The notes under the pieces: model-generated
The model's database searches: none
What the model was told of the DNA's origin: nothing
The model's input: the letters and a program-made list of their open reading frames with translations, nothing else
Position numbers and translations under genes: made by a program
In this document: piece by piece, positions 1-7,536 of the stretch
Layout: each line of letters begins with the position of its first letter
Position numbering within the stretch: the stretch's first letter is position 1
Source: a bacterium
GTDB taxonomy: Bacteria > SM23-31 > JAUVVT01
Assembly: GCA_030616165.1 (NCBI GenBank)
Contig: JAUWXV010000034.1
Span: forward strand, 1 to 22,325
Length of the DNA stretch: 22,325 nucleotides
Direction of reading: 5' to 3'

Positions 1-54
1 ATTCCATTTTATATATTTCTACATCTTAAAATTAATATAAATTTTCCTCTAAAA

Positions 55-238
55 ATGAATAAAAATGAAAGAATAGAAAAAATAAAAGAAATTGAGAAAA
101 AAAGGAATTCAAAATTAATTTGCTATATTACAGGTAACAGAGGTGGATGTGAGACGAGAATTGCAAAAGATGTAATTAATCTATTTTATGAGCATTTATT
201 ATTTAATTGGAAATGCAGAAAATATTGACCTTTTGATT
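55..238 (+). pseudogene. 5' remnant resembling SDH_sah-type serine dehydrogenase proteinase
   Basis: An ATG at 55 opens a 57-codon frame that stops at 226-228. Its sequence, with segments such as ICYITGNRGG, ETRIAKDVI and LFYEHL, looks like the beginning of the ClpP-like SDH_sah family (members usually run to more than 250 residues). Moving to the +1 frame at about 206 restores IGNAENIDLLI, the expected continuation, so one frameshift has occurred. After about 238 the resemblance ends and the shifted frame stops at 311. The catalytic Ser region is absent. What remains is therefore a frameshifted, 3'-truncated fragment and not a working gene. No convincing Shine-Dalgarno sequence precedes the ATG. 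The family call rests on recalled motif similarity only; the frameshift itself is read directly from the sequence. Confidence 0.5.
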
Positions 239-398
239 CCCCCAATACTATTATTCGTTTGCATCTTACAGAATGGTATGTTAAATTGTGACCATAAATT
301 AGCAGAATCCTGAATATTCTCTTTTAGAAAATTGATGTGGGGAATATCGGATTAGAATTCATTTTATCGAATCTGTTAAACGTTATTAAAGGAGGATT

Positions 399-1586
399 AT
401 GAAAGAGAAAAAAAATTTAGGCAGGAGAGAATTTTTAAAAAATAGCATTGTTGGTGCTTTTGGCGGAGGAGTTTATCTTAGTTCATTGAATTCTTCACCA
501 TTAATAAAGACTTTTTCAGAAAAGAATAAGTCTGAGGCACAAAAAGAAGTGGAGGTTGAATACCGGAAATTAGGAAAGATTGATTTTAAAGCCTCTCTTC
601 TCGGATTTGGAGCAATGATTACAAGCGATCCTGCAGTTCTTGCAAAGGCTCTGGATATGGGGATTAATTATGTCGATACTTCTCGCGGTTATCAGAGAGG
701 AAAAAACGAGATTATGGTCGGGAAGGTTATAAAAAGTAGGCGAAAAGAGGTATTTTTAACGACGAAAACAACTTTGAAAGGTACTAATGAAATATTAAGC
801 GATGCCGAAGAAAGTCTCAGAGCACTTGACACCGATTACATCGACAGTTATCTAATTAAAAGTCTTGGAGTCAGGGCAAATATTTTTGACGAAAGAGGAT
901 TGAATGCGCTTGAAAAATTGAAAAAAGACGGAAAGGTAAGATATGTTGGAACTTCTGTACACAGTAATGAAGCTGAGGTCGTTAATGCAATGGTTGATTC
1001 GGGATTTTACGACCTTGTAACAGTAAGATACAACTTCAGAAGTGATGAAAAACTCGAAAAAGCCCTTGAAAGAGCTCATGATGCGGGAATTGCCGTTGTT
1101 GCAATGAAGCCAATGGGTGGAAGAGGGGGAAAGGGTTTTGATGTTGGTTATAAGAATAAAGAGTTAAATCATTTTCAGGCTGCATTGAAGTGGGTGATGA
1201 ACAAAAAGTTCATGTGTTCAACGATTCCGAGTATAACTTCATTCAAGCAGTTGGATGAAAATTTTAATACTATGGGGATGGATTTGACCTGGAGTGACAG
1301 GAAAATACTTTATGAATTTGCGAGAGCGACCGATAAATTATACTGCAGAGCATGTGATGTGTGTTCCGGTGTATGTCCAGATAATGTTAATATTTCCGAA
1401 ATCATGAGATATTTAATGTATGCAGAAGGATACGGAGAGTTGGAACTCGGAAGAGATTCCTATAATTCACTTTCATTTAGTGAGCGGGCGTCAAATTGTA
1501 TTAATTGTGATAAATGTGTTGTTACTTGTCCGAATAAATTGAATGTACATGAAAGAATGGTTCGCGCTCATTCTATGTTAGCGTAG
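399..1586 (+). CDS. Tat-exported aldo/keto reductase with C-terminal 2x[4Fe-4S] domain
   Basis: Predicted oxidoreductase of 395 aa. The N-terminus carries a twin-arginine signal (RREFLKNS, residues 9-16, then a Gly/Ala-rich stretch), so export of the folded, cofactor-loaded enzyme is likely. Residues about 55-300 form an aldo/keto reductase barrel with tetrad candidates Asp93, Tyr98 (GYQRGKNE) and Lys123 (TTKT). At the expected tetrad His position (normally LxxIDxxxLH) it has Lys154 (YIDSYLIKSLG). The C-terminus has two ferredoxin-like clusters: Cys316/319/322/326 and Cys367/370/373/377, each CxxCxxCxxxCP. The start is fixed by AAAGGAGG at 388-395 just before the ATG. This AKR-plus-ferredoxin layout is common in environmental bacteria, but its substrates are mostly unknown. 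It stands alone and is followed by a strong terminator. The family call is secure; the substrate cannot be told. Confidence 0.92.
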   Translation: MKEKKNLGRREFLKNSIVGAFGGGVYLSSLNSSPLIKTFSEKNKSEAQKEVEVEYRKLGKIDFKASLLGFGAMITSDPAVLAKALDMGINYVDTSRGYQRGKNEIMVGKVIKSRRKEVFLTTKTTLKGTNEILSDAEESLRALDTDYIDSYLIKSLGVRANIFDERGLNALEKLKKDGKVRYVGTSVHSNEAEVVNAMVDSGFYDLVTVRYNFRSDEKLEKALERAHDAGIAVVAMKPMGGRGGKGFDVGYKNKELNHFQAALKWVMNKKFMCSTIPSITSFKQLDENFNTMGMDLTWSDRKILYEFARATDKLYCRACDVCSGVCPDNVNISEIMRYLMYAEGYGELELGRDSYNSLSFSERASNCINCDKCVVTCPNKLNVHERMVRAHSMLA

Positions 1587-1605
1587 GATTTTAGTATATA
1601 TAAAT

Positions 1606-1637
1606 AAAAAAAGCCCTGAAGTTTCAGGGCTTTTTTT
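1606..1637 (+). terminator. Rho-independent terminator after the aldo/keto reductase
   Basis: Twenty nucleotides after the stop codon, GCCCTGAA (1613-1620) pairs with TTCAGGGC (1623-1630). The stem is flanked by A7 on the left and T7 on the right, giving a stem-loop followed by a U-tract. The A-tract on the other side means it could also work in the reverse direction. Confidence 0.9.
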
Positions 1638-1638
1638 A

Positions 1639-1946
1639 TTTTACCATAAAATATATCATCATTACTTCAATTGAATACACTAAAAATATTCTCATAAATT
1701 CAAATTTTGAAATGGAATTAGGAACTTTATTTGATAAGTTGTATTATTTTTTGATATTGATTTGAAAATAGTACTAGAATAGATTATTCTATATAAAGCA
1801 ATAAGATTATGGATTTAAACCTTTAATTTAAAATTACTCTTGCGATATTGATAATCTCGAATTATATTAAAAAACGCGAGATAATATTGTTAGGAAATAA
1901 TTATAACAAGGGAAAAAAGTTTTAAATATTCTTAATTTTATAGTAG
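1639..1946. other. Gene-free AT-rich spacer
   Basis: About 300 nt between the terminator and the inverted-repeat element. I see no ORF with a ribosome-binding site and no RNA gene. A weak ATCTCG/CGAGAT inverted repeat near 1854-1883 has a long AT loop and is not convincing. Any promoter for the rhamnosidase gene would lie here or in the element that follows, but I cannot assign -35/-10 boxes with confidence. Confidence 0.5.
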
Positions 1947-2043
1947 AGACTGCTGAAAAAATAGATTACCACGTCGTCCCGAGTACTCGGGACGTGGCAA
2001 TCTCATCCTAAATTAACTGTTTATTTGACTTTTTCAGCAGTCT
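1947..2043. repeat. MITE-like element: 14-bp terminal inverted repeats around a palindrome
   Basis: AGACTGCTGAAAAA (1947-1960) is the exact reverse complement of TTTTTCAGCAGTCT (2030-2043). Between them lies a second structure: GTCCCGAGTACTCGGGAC (1976-1993) is a perfect 18-bp palindrome, flanked by GATTACCAC and GTGGCAATC, which pair with one mismatch. The whole unit is about 97 bp with no coding capacity. No target-site duplication is evident at the ends. Its form is that of a small non-autonomous or REP/MITE-like interspersed element. Its right end lies 38 nt before the rhamnosidase start codon, so it would be transcribed in that gene's leader if the promoter is upstream. Confidence 0.75.
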
Positions 2044-2064
2044 TCTCAGTAATATTAAAAAGAC

Positions 2065-2073
2065 AAGGAGGTG
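2065..2073 (+). promoter_or_regulatory. Ribosome-binding site fixing the rhamnosidase start
   Basis: AAGGAGGTG at 2065-2073 sits 8 nt before the ATG at 2082. It favours that start over an in-frame ATG at 2025, which would begin inside the inverted-repeat element and spoil the signal peptide. Confidence 0.85.
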
Positions 2074-2081
2074 TCAGTATA

Positions 2082-4766
2082 ATGATTTTAATATTTATGT
2101 TCTTGTTTTTGATATTATCCCCGGTTGTTTCTATCACAAATGGGGAGACATTACCCCCGGCCAGTTTGCTCACCGAGTATGTAGAAAATCCAATAGGGCT
2201 GGACATTGTGAAACCAAGATTCTCCTGGGTAATGAATGACCCTGACCGCGGAGAAATGCAAACTGCATATCAAATAATTGTGGGAACCAATAGAGAGAAT
2301 TTAGACGACAATTATGGTGATATATGGGACAGCAGAAAAGTTTTGTCAGGTCAGTCAGTTAATATTCCTTACGATGGTTCTACTTTAGAAAGTGGTAAGA
2401 CTTATTACTGGAAAGTTCGGACCTGGGATAAAGATGGTCAGGTGAGTCCTTATAGTGAGGCAGCAAGTTTTGGGATGGCTCTTTTAGACCAGAGTGAGTG
2501 GCAGGGCAAGTGGATTGGCGGAGGCAACTTATTGCGGAAAAGTTTCGTAATTTCAAAAGATATTTTAACTGCTAAAGTCTATGTGAGTGGTATTGGTTAT
2601 TATGAATTGAGGGTTAATGGAAATAAAATCGGGGACCAGGTATTGGATCCTAATAGAACCAATTACCGAAAGCGCGTTTTGTATAATGCTTTTGACATCA
2701 CGAATAATTTGATAAAAGGAGGAAATGCGATTGGAATTATGCTCGGCAGTGGTTGGTATACGAAAGAGCCGAGGGCTATTTTACAATTAAATATTGAGTT
2801 TACTGATAAAACAAGAGTTAGTATATATACTGATGAATCGTGGAAATGTGCGGATGGTCCAATTGTTGAGAACAGCATCTATAACGGTGAGACCTATGAT
2901 GCTCGTCTTGAAAAACCGGGCTGGGATACGGGAAATTACGGGGATTCATCCTGGAAATCGGCGATACCTCTGGATGGTCCGGGCGGAAAATTGGTTGCTC
3001 AGATTCATACACCAATTAAGGTTGTCCAGACGATAATTCCTGTAGCATTAACAAATCCGAGAAAGGGAGTATGGGTGTGTGATATGGGACAGAATATGAC
3101 CGGATGGTGTCAACTTGCAGTTAACGGACCTGAAGGTACAAGAGTAACTTTACAATATTCAGAATTGTTATATGAAGAGGGAACTGTAAATCAGGAAAAT
3201 CTCAGAGACGCAAGATGTACAGACAGATATATTTTAAAAGGTGAGGGAATAGAGATTTATGAACCAAGATTTACATATCATGGATTTCGTTATGTTCAGA
3301 TTACAGGTTTTCCTGGAACACCAACAATCGACAATATTCGCGGTCGTGTAGTGCACAGTGCAGTTAACGAGGGATGGTTGAGCAGTTTTACTTGCTCAAA
3401 TTCTATGATAAACAGGATACAAAAACTTATATACTGGAGCCAACTTAGTAACCTGTTTGGGTATCCGATGGATTGCCCTCAGCGTGATGAAAGGCAGGGA
3501 TGGGCTGGTGATGCTCACGTATCTGCTGAAGAGGCAATTTACAATTTCAATATGGCAAGTCTCTATACTAAATGGATTAATGATTTGAAATATGACCAGG
3601 GAGAAGATGGCGGTGTCCCAGATGTATCGCCTGTTGAACCGGGAACTCGATTGGGGGATATTGGGAGCAATGACCCTCCATGGGATTCTGTATATAATAT
3701 TATGGTCTGGTATACGTATTTATATTATAATGATAAGCGAATTCTTGAGGAGCACTATCAGAATATAAAGAAATATGTTGAGCACTTGAGAACAATAGCG
3801 AAAGATAATATTCTTTCAAAAGGCAGGTATGGAGATTGGATTGCACCCGAGAGGACACCTCAGCCTTTGATATCAACAGGGTATTATTACTATGACACGA
3901 AGATTGTTTCTGAAGTGGCGCAAATATTAGGATATAATCAGGACGCTGTAGAATATTCAAAACTATCTGATGAAATCAAAACCGCATTCAATAGAGAATT
4001 TTTTGACCCTGCTGCGGATAAATATGGCAATGGGAGCGCGTATTCTTATGTTTGGCCACTTTTTCTTGGTATTGTTCCGGAAAACGAAAAGAAGGAAGTA
4101 GTCCAGAATCTTATAAACCATATAACTGACACGTGGAAGGGTCATATCAGCACGGGAACCCTCGGAACAAAGTATGTTTTTGATGTATTAACAGCAAATG
4201 ATTTTTTGGATATTGCTTACAATATGGTTAATAAGGAGACGTATCCGGGATGGGGATATATGCTTTCTCATGATGCTACTACACTCTGGGAATTGTGGGA
4301 ATATCGAACAGGAGACAGAATGAACTCCCACAATCATATTATGCTTGGAAGTGTGGGCGAGTGGTTTTATAAGAGTCTTGCTGGAATTCAAATGGATCCA
4401 TCTGGTCTGGGATTTAAAAAAGCAATTATCAAACCATATATTGTTGGTAACCTTAATTATGTGAAAGCGAATGTTCAAACTATACGGGGGATTATATCTT
4501 CTGAATGGAGAAGAAACGGGAATGAACTTACCCTGAACATCACAATTCCTTGTAATTGCGAATCGAAAATATATATTCCCCTTCTTGGAACCAAAGAAAC
4601 AAATATAACTGAAAGTAATAATTTTCTGGTAAAGAACGGGAAATTCACAGCCAATTTATCCGGGATTATTTACAATGGCATTGAAACTGACTATGCGGTA
4701 TTTGAAGTTGGTTCTGGTTCATATAAATTTAAAATGTATGGTAAATCTTTATGGGATAAAGAATAA
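2082..4766 (+). CDS. Secreted alpha-L-rhamnosidase, GH78 family
   Basis: Predicted glycoside hydrolase of 894 aa that removes terminal alpha-L-rhamnose from plant or microbial glycans. The start at 2082 gives a clean hydrophobic signal peptide (MILIFMFLFLILSPVVS), so it should act outside the cytoplasm. Domain order: N-terminal beta-sandwich (about 25-140; VENPIGLDIVKPRFSW), the Bac_rhamnosid_N carbohydrate-binding region (about 150-320; YYELRVNGNKIGDQVLDP), the (alpha/alpha)6 catalytic barrel (about 430-780) and a C-terminal sandwich (to 894). The hallmark DCPQRDERQGWAGD gives Asp464, Glu470 (likely general acid) and Asp477, with the spacing of characterised GH78 enzymes. Glu737 in TLWELW is a candidate general base. 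Full length for the family. No transporter or rhamnose-catabolism genes adjoin, so it looks like an isolated accessory gene. Residue roles are inferred by motif matching. Confidence 0.93.
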   Translation: MILIFMFLFLILSPVVSITNGETLPPASLLTEYVENPIGLDIVKPRFSWVMNDPDRGEMQTAYQIIVGTNRENLDDNYGDIWDSRKVLSGQSVNIPYDGSTLESGKTYYWKVRTWDKDGQVSPYSEAASFGMALLDQSEWQGKWIGGGNLLRKSFVISKDILTAKVYVSGIGYYELRVNGNKIGDQVLDPNRTNYRKRVLYNAFDITNNLIKGGNAIGIMLGSGWYTKEPRAILQLNIEFTDKTRVSIYTDESWKCADGPIVENSIYNGETYDARLEKPGWDTGNYGDSSWKSAIPLDGPGGKLVAQIHTPIKVVQTIIPVALTNPRKGVWVCDMGQNMTGWCQLAVNGPEGTRVTLQYSELLYEEGTVNQENLRDARCTDRYILKGEGIEIYEPRFTYHGFRYVQITGFPGTPTIDNIRGRVVHSAVNEGWLSSFTCSNSMINRIQKLIYWSQLSNLFGYPMDCPQRDERQGWAGDAHVSAEEAIYNFNMASLYTKWINDLKYDQGEDGGVPDVSPVEPGTRLGDIGSNDPPWDSVYNIMVWYTYLYYNDKRILEEHYQNIKKYVEHLRTIAKDNILSKGRYGDWIAPERTPQPLISTGYYYYDTKIVSEVAQILGYNQDAVEYSKLSDEIKTAFNREFFDPAADKYGNGSAYSYVWPLFLGIVPENEKKEVVQNLINHITDTWKGHISTGTLGTKYVFDVLTANDFLDIAYNMVNKETYPGWGYMLSHDATTLWELWEYRTGDRMNSHNHIMLGSVGEWFYKSLAGIQMDPSGLGFKKAIIKPYIVGNLNYVKANVQTIRGIISSEWRRNGNELTLNITIPCNCESKIYIPLLGTKETNITESNNFLVKNGKFTANLSGIIYNGIETDYAVFEVGSGSYKFKMYGKSLWDKE

Positions 4767-4857
4767 AAAATGATAACCGGTGTTGTGTTTAATAAATTAT
4801 ATGATTGGATTGTGCGTATATGAAAAAATGTGTAGAGCACGGACTGTTAGATAGTGG

Positions 4858-4881
4858 ATTCCCCCGAGCACGCGGGGGAAT
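4858..4881. repeat. Palindromic repeat, GC-rich hairpin
   Basis: ATTCCCCCG (4858-4866) pairs perfectly with CGGGGGAAT (4873-4881) across a 6-nt loop. It stands out sharply as a GC-rich island in AT-rich sequence. It lacks a U-tract, so it is not a typical terminator. It resembles the interspersed GATTCCC...GGGAATG palindromes scattered in many bacterial genomes. It lies about 90 nt after the rhamnosidase gene, for which no better terminator is visible. Confidence 0.65.
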
Positions 4882-5016
4882 GTCAAGGAAAATTTGTGAA
4901 TGAGAGAGGCTATTTGGCGGTGGTCGGCTCATATTTATAATATACATAATATAGCTATTGATGTGACTGAGTATTAGTTAAGCAATATTTAATTAGATGA
5001 AATCAAGAGGAAAAAA

Positions 5017-5430
5017 ATGGCTAAAGAGAAATTTATATTCAAGAAAAAGATAGAAGAAATGAACAGCGAAGAGATAAGAAAGCAGCAGGAGAAGGTTAAA
5101 AAAATGAAAATGCCCAAGATAAGAACCGTAGATTTTCTGTATGAGGGAGGAGAAATTGTATATGAATATAGAGAATTAATAGCCTTATGTCCAATTACAG
5201 GTATTCCGGACATTTATACGGTAAGAATCATTTATACTCCGGATAAAAAAATTCCTGAATTGAAAAGTTTAAGATTTTATTTCCTGGCTTACAAAGATAT
5301 TCCAATATTACATGAACATTTGGCAAACAAAATTTTTGAAGATTTTAAGAAAGTAGTAAAGCCAAAAAATTTGAAAATTGAATTAGAAGCGGCTGTTAGA
5401 GGAGGTATTCATACTAAAATTATTAAATAA
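5017..5430 (+). CDS. queF: NADPH-dependent preQ0 reductase (preQ1 synthase), unimodular QueF
   Basis: Predicted cytoplasmic enzyme of queuosine tRNA modification that reduces the nitrile of 7-cyano-7-deazaguanine (preQ0) to preQ1. Residues 53-66 (ELIALCPITGIPDI) contain the catalytic Cys58 and Asp65. ELKSLRFYF (81-89) is the QueF signature. His99-Glu100 follows, and Cys58 to Glu100 is 42 residues, matching Cys55 to Glu97 in Bacillus QueF. The C-terminal AAVRGGIH is also typical. At 137 aa it is shorter than the roughly 150-165 aa usual for the unimodular type, and its first 35 residues are an unusual Lys/Glu-rich extension. The ATG at 5017 follows a GAGGA ribosome-binding site. No queC, queD, queE or tgt lies in the window. 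I see no clear preQ1 riboswitch upstream. Confidence 0.88.
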   Translation: MAKEKFIFKKKIEEMNSEEIRKQQEKVKKMKMPKIRTVDFLYEGGEIVYEYRELIALCPITGIPDIYTVRIIYTPDKKIPELKSLRFYFLAYKDIPILHEHLANKIFEDFKKVVKPKNLKIELEAAVRGGIHTKIIK

Positions 5431-5536
5431 AGCAAAAAATAATAAGAATGATAGATTATATGCGAAAAGAACAAGATAAAAAATCAGACCACAGCCAATG
5501 CCCCAATCTATAAAGATTTATCAAGTAACTGTATTT

Positions 5537-5920
5537 TTATGAATGTATATAGAAATCTTTAAGATTAAGCTCATCAAACTTATGTTTTGCGATAAGATGT
5601 TTTCTAATGTCAAGGCAGAGGTCACATTTCGATAGATAACCGTTCTGAGATTCTACATAACCAAAATCCATTGCAAACCTGAAGAGTCCTTCCATATCAT
5701 TAACAATGAGATGTCTCAAAATGGGATAATCCTCTAAATTTATTCCATTTTCCAAAAGTTCATTTAGGTTCTGCCAATTCCCTAAAGATATACCACCACA
5801 ATAACCAGGCATAAAGTTTCTGTAATTATCAAAATGATTGTGCCAGTCTCTAAGAAATGGTGGCTGACAAGGGATGTTAAAAAAGACACGTGCCGGATAT
5901 GTGGGGAAAAAATTTTGCAG
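5537..5920 (-). pseudogene. C-terminal fragment of a radical SAM protein
   Basis: The minus-strand frame is open from 5920 (just after a stop at 5921-5923) to a stop at 5537-5539. Protein-like sequence begins near FFNIPCQPPF and DWHNHFDNY, ahead of the first ATG (5812), and continues through GYCGGISLGNW and YLSKCDLCLDIRKHL to FYIHS. This is the kind of C-terminal half seen in radical SAM proteins with a trailing CxxC/SPASM-like segment. The CxxxCxxC cluster that binds the SAM [4Fe-4S] is missing, because the frame ends upstream and the next 60 nt are plain AT-rich sequence. A short ORF starting at ATG 5812 (91 aa) would lack all catalytic parts. I read it as a 5'-deleted gene. The family assignment is moderate; the absence of a start before the conserved part is direct. 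Confidence 0.55.
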
Positions 5921-5982
5921 TTAAATCGAGTTGGTATAGTAAATAAAAATAATTTTTTTAAATTTCTTTTAGCAATTCTTAA

Positions 5983-6327
5983 TTATTCTTTATTGTTTTT
6001 TTTCTTATCTATTCTCTGGATATAGGACTCAAATCTTTCATCGCCTTTATACCAAGATTTTATTTCATCTTCAAATTCTGGGATGGCTCTTCTTATTGCA
6101 TTAAAAAAACCTGTAAAAAAATCCCAACCTCTAAAACCACTTGTTGTTATATCTTGTCGAATTTTATCAGAAACATTCGTAATGAAATTTAAAATCATTA
6201 ATTTTTCTTGTGTCTTTAACATTCTTTCATTTTTTTTCAATAGAATAAAATTCGCAATTACCAAGAAAATCGTCGCCAATACTAGCATTCCAGAAAATAT
6301 AAGAGTTGTAAAAGTATAAGAATCCAT
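5983..6327 (-). CDS. Small single-pass membrane protein, function unknown
   Basis: Hypothetical protein of 114 aa. Residues about 7-31 form one hydrophobic transmembrane helix (FTTLIFSGMLVLATIFLVIA). A charged, helix-rich soluble part follows: a Lys-rich stretch (residues 31-43), then FRGWDFFTGFFNAI and an acidic/basic tail ending in KKKNNKE. The start is supported by a good ribosome-binding site, TGGAGGTA, 5 nt before the ATG. I do not recognise the family. The layout suggests a membrane-anchored cytoplasmic domain. It points away from tRNA-Pro, in the decayed zone, and is separated from the next minus-strand gene by 135 nt. Confidence 0.65.
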   Translation of the reverse strand: MDSYTFTTLIFSGMLVLATIFLVIANFILLKKNERMLKTQEKLMILNFITNVSDKIRQDITTSGFRGWDFFTGFFNAIRRAIPEFEDEIKSWYKGDERFESYIQRIDKKKNNKE

Positions 6328-6462
6328 TGTTATACCTCCATAAATTAATTTTTATTACTTTATAAAAATTCTTAATTATAAATATTTCTATTTTTCAGAA
6401 AAGTATAAATAAAATTTTCAGGCAATATTTATATATGTTTCTGGAAAAATCTTTGATTACTT

Positions 6463-7068
6463 TTAAAATTTATAAGATAAATTTATTTTATTTGATTTTA
6501 TTTCAAGCGATAAATTTGATATTGGAATTTCAATTTCTTCGGTTTGCATGGATAAAATATAAAATCCTATCGTAGCACATGTAAATAAAACGCCTTTCAA
6601 TAAATTATCACCTGCTTCATCTGTTAATTCTTCTGATAATTTTATGTCTATTTTTTCAATTTCATCGGCAGCATCCATTTTATCTTTGTATTTGAAATAC
6701 TGAACTACAGCAGCCGAACCGGTAAAAATACAGGGTAAAATAAGTTCCAAATTTTTATATCGTTTTATATATATAACATTTCTTAATTTTTTTCCCTCAT
6801 AAACAATTTTATAGTGTGCGTCATAAATCCTTTTTATGTCGGAAATTAGTAAAGTCTGTTCCGTTTGTTTAAAAAATAATATTCTTCCTGATTTAGAAAT
6901 AGTAATAGAATTAGGTTCAACTTTAATAACTTTACCATATATCTTTTCTCCAGTCCAGAGTTCTATTGTTACTGTAGAATTTAAAAGTTTATCTTTATTA
7001 ATTTCTTGAGAAAAAATATTGACAGGAATTAATAAAAGTATTATAAAAATAAAAATTTTCATTTTCAT
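6463..7068 (-). CDS. Exported or membrane hypothetical protein with LSm-like beta segment
   Basis: Hypothetical protein of 201 aa, not recognised as a named family. It starts with a signal peptide (MKMKIFIFIILLLIPVNIFSQ), so it is probably exported. Residues about 28-55 (STVTIELWTGEKIYGKVIKV, then SITI) have the look of a short beta-barrel with an xG(E/K)xxxGxVxxV pattern, as in LSm or PRC-like folds. A moderately hydrophobic segment near 105-120 and another near 160-175 (LFTCATIGFYILSM) could span the membrane. The start was set at the ATG at 7068 because AAGGGAG lies immediately upstream; a longer version from the TTG at 7083 would begin inside that ribosome-binding site. It diverges from the small ORF at 7254 across a 185-nt AT-rich gap. 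Confidence 0.65.
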   Translation of the reverse strand: MKMKIFIFIILLLIPVNIFSQEINKDKLLNSTVTIELWTGEKIYGKVIKVEPNSITISKSGRILFFKQTEQTLLISDIKRIYDAHYKIVYEGKKLRNVIYIKRYKNLELILPCIFTGSAAVVQYFKYKDKMDAADEIEKIDIKLSEELTDEAGDNLLKGVLFTCATIGFYILSMQTEEIEIPISNLSLEIKSNKINLSYKF

Positions 7069-7253
7069 ATTACTCCCTTTCAATTTAAAGAACCAAAGTT
7101 TTAGTATTGAATATTAGCTTTTATATTTTATTTGATTTACAAATTTAATATATATTTGTGATTTTATATAAGCAAGAGTATTTTTTTAAATTGATTAAAA
7201 GAAAATAAATTCTTAAATTATATTATAAGAAAAAAGAAAATTGGGGATTAATT

Positions 7254-7430
7254 ATGCCACAAGAATTCACATACACATTTACAGATGAAGAACGTCAAGG
7301 TCTAATGCTGAGGCTTGACCTTCTTGTAAAATATCTCAATCAAGATTTAACATTTGCAGACGATAAAAGAAAAGTCCTTATTGAAACCACTAAAGATTTG
7401 AGGAAGAGGATTGAGTATGGGTATGAATAA
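7254..7430 (+). CDS. Small hypothetical protein (58 aa)
   Basis: The frame begins MPQEFTYTFTDEERQG and ends RKRIEYGYE, and is preceded by TTGGGGA, a plausible ribosome-binding site 5 nt before the ATG. The composition is balanced and amphipathic (heptad-like Leu in LMLRLDLLVKYLNQDL), unlike translated AT-rich noise, so it is probably a real helical protein. I do not recognise it. Its position beside tRNA-Pro and gene remnants is compatible with an accessory element gene. Confidence 0.5.
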   Translation: MPQEFTYTFTDEERQGLMLRLDLLVKYLNQDLTFADDKRKVLIETTKDLRKRIEYGYE

Positions 7431-7536
7431 AAAATTTTCATCTGGAAGTTTTGAAAATAAAAAAAGCAGCACAGAAAAGCACCGCATTTTAATAGATATC
7501 ATTAAAAAATATTTCTACCAAGAAGGGGGTTTATAA
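7417..7536 (+). CDS. Possible 39-aa ORF overlapping the preceding small gene
   Basis: An ATG at 7417 (or 7423) lies inside the end of the 58-aa gene, overlapping it by 14 nt, and opens a short Lys/Ser-rich frame ending at 7536. The overlap could allow translational coupling. Length and composition give little support, and it may be noise. Confidence 0.2.
   Translation: MGMNKKFSSGSFENKKSSTEKHRILIDIIKKYFYQEGGL

Noticed and set aside
2025-2081. Longer N-terminus of the rhamnosidase from the ATG at 2025
   Set aside because: That ATG lies inside the right inverted repeat, has no ribosome-binding site, and would hide the signal peptide that starts at 2082.
2663-4478. Several minus-strand and +2 frame ORFs over the rhamnosidase gene
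   Set aside because: They are frame shadows of a strongly supported GH78 gene and have neither ribosome-binding sites nor family motifs.
4882-5016. preQ1 riboswitch upstream of queF
   Set aside because: No hairpin followed by an A-rich tail of the preQ1-I type and no convincing aptamer near the start codon could be recognised by eye.
5834-6025. Plus-strand 63-aa ORF with a CRICGEK zinc-like motif
   Set aside because: It runs antisense to the radical SAM remnant and to the end of the small membrane protein, has no ribosome-binding site, and becomes low-complexity after 35 residues.
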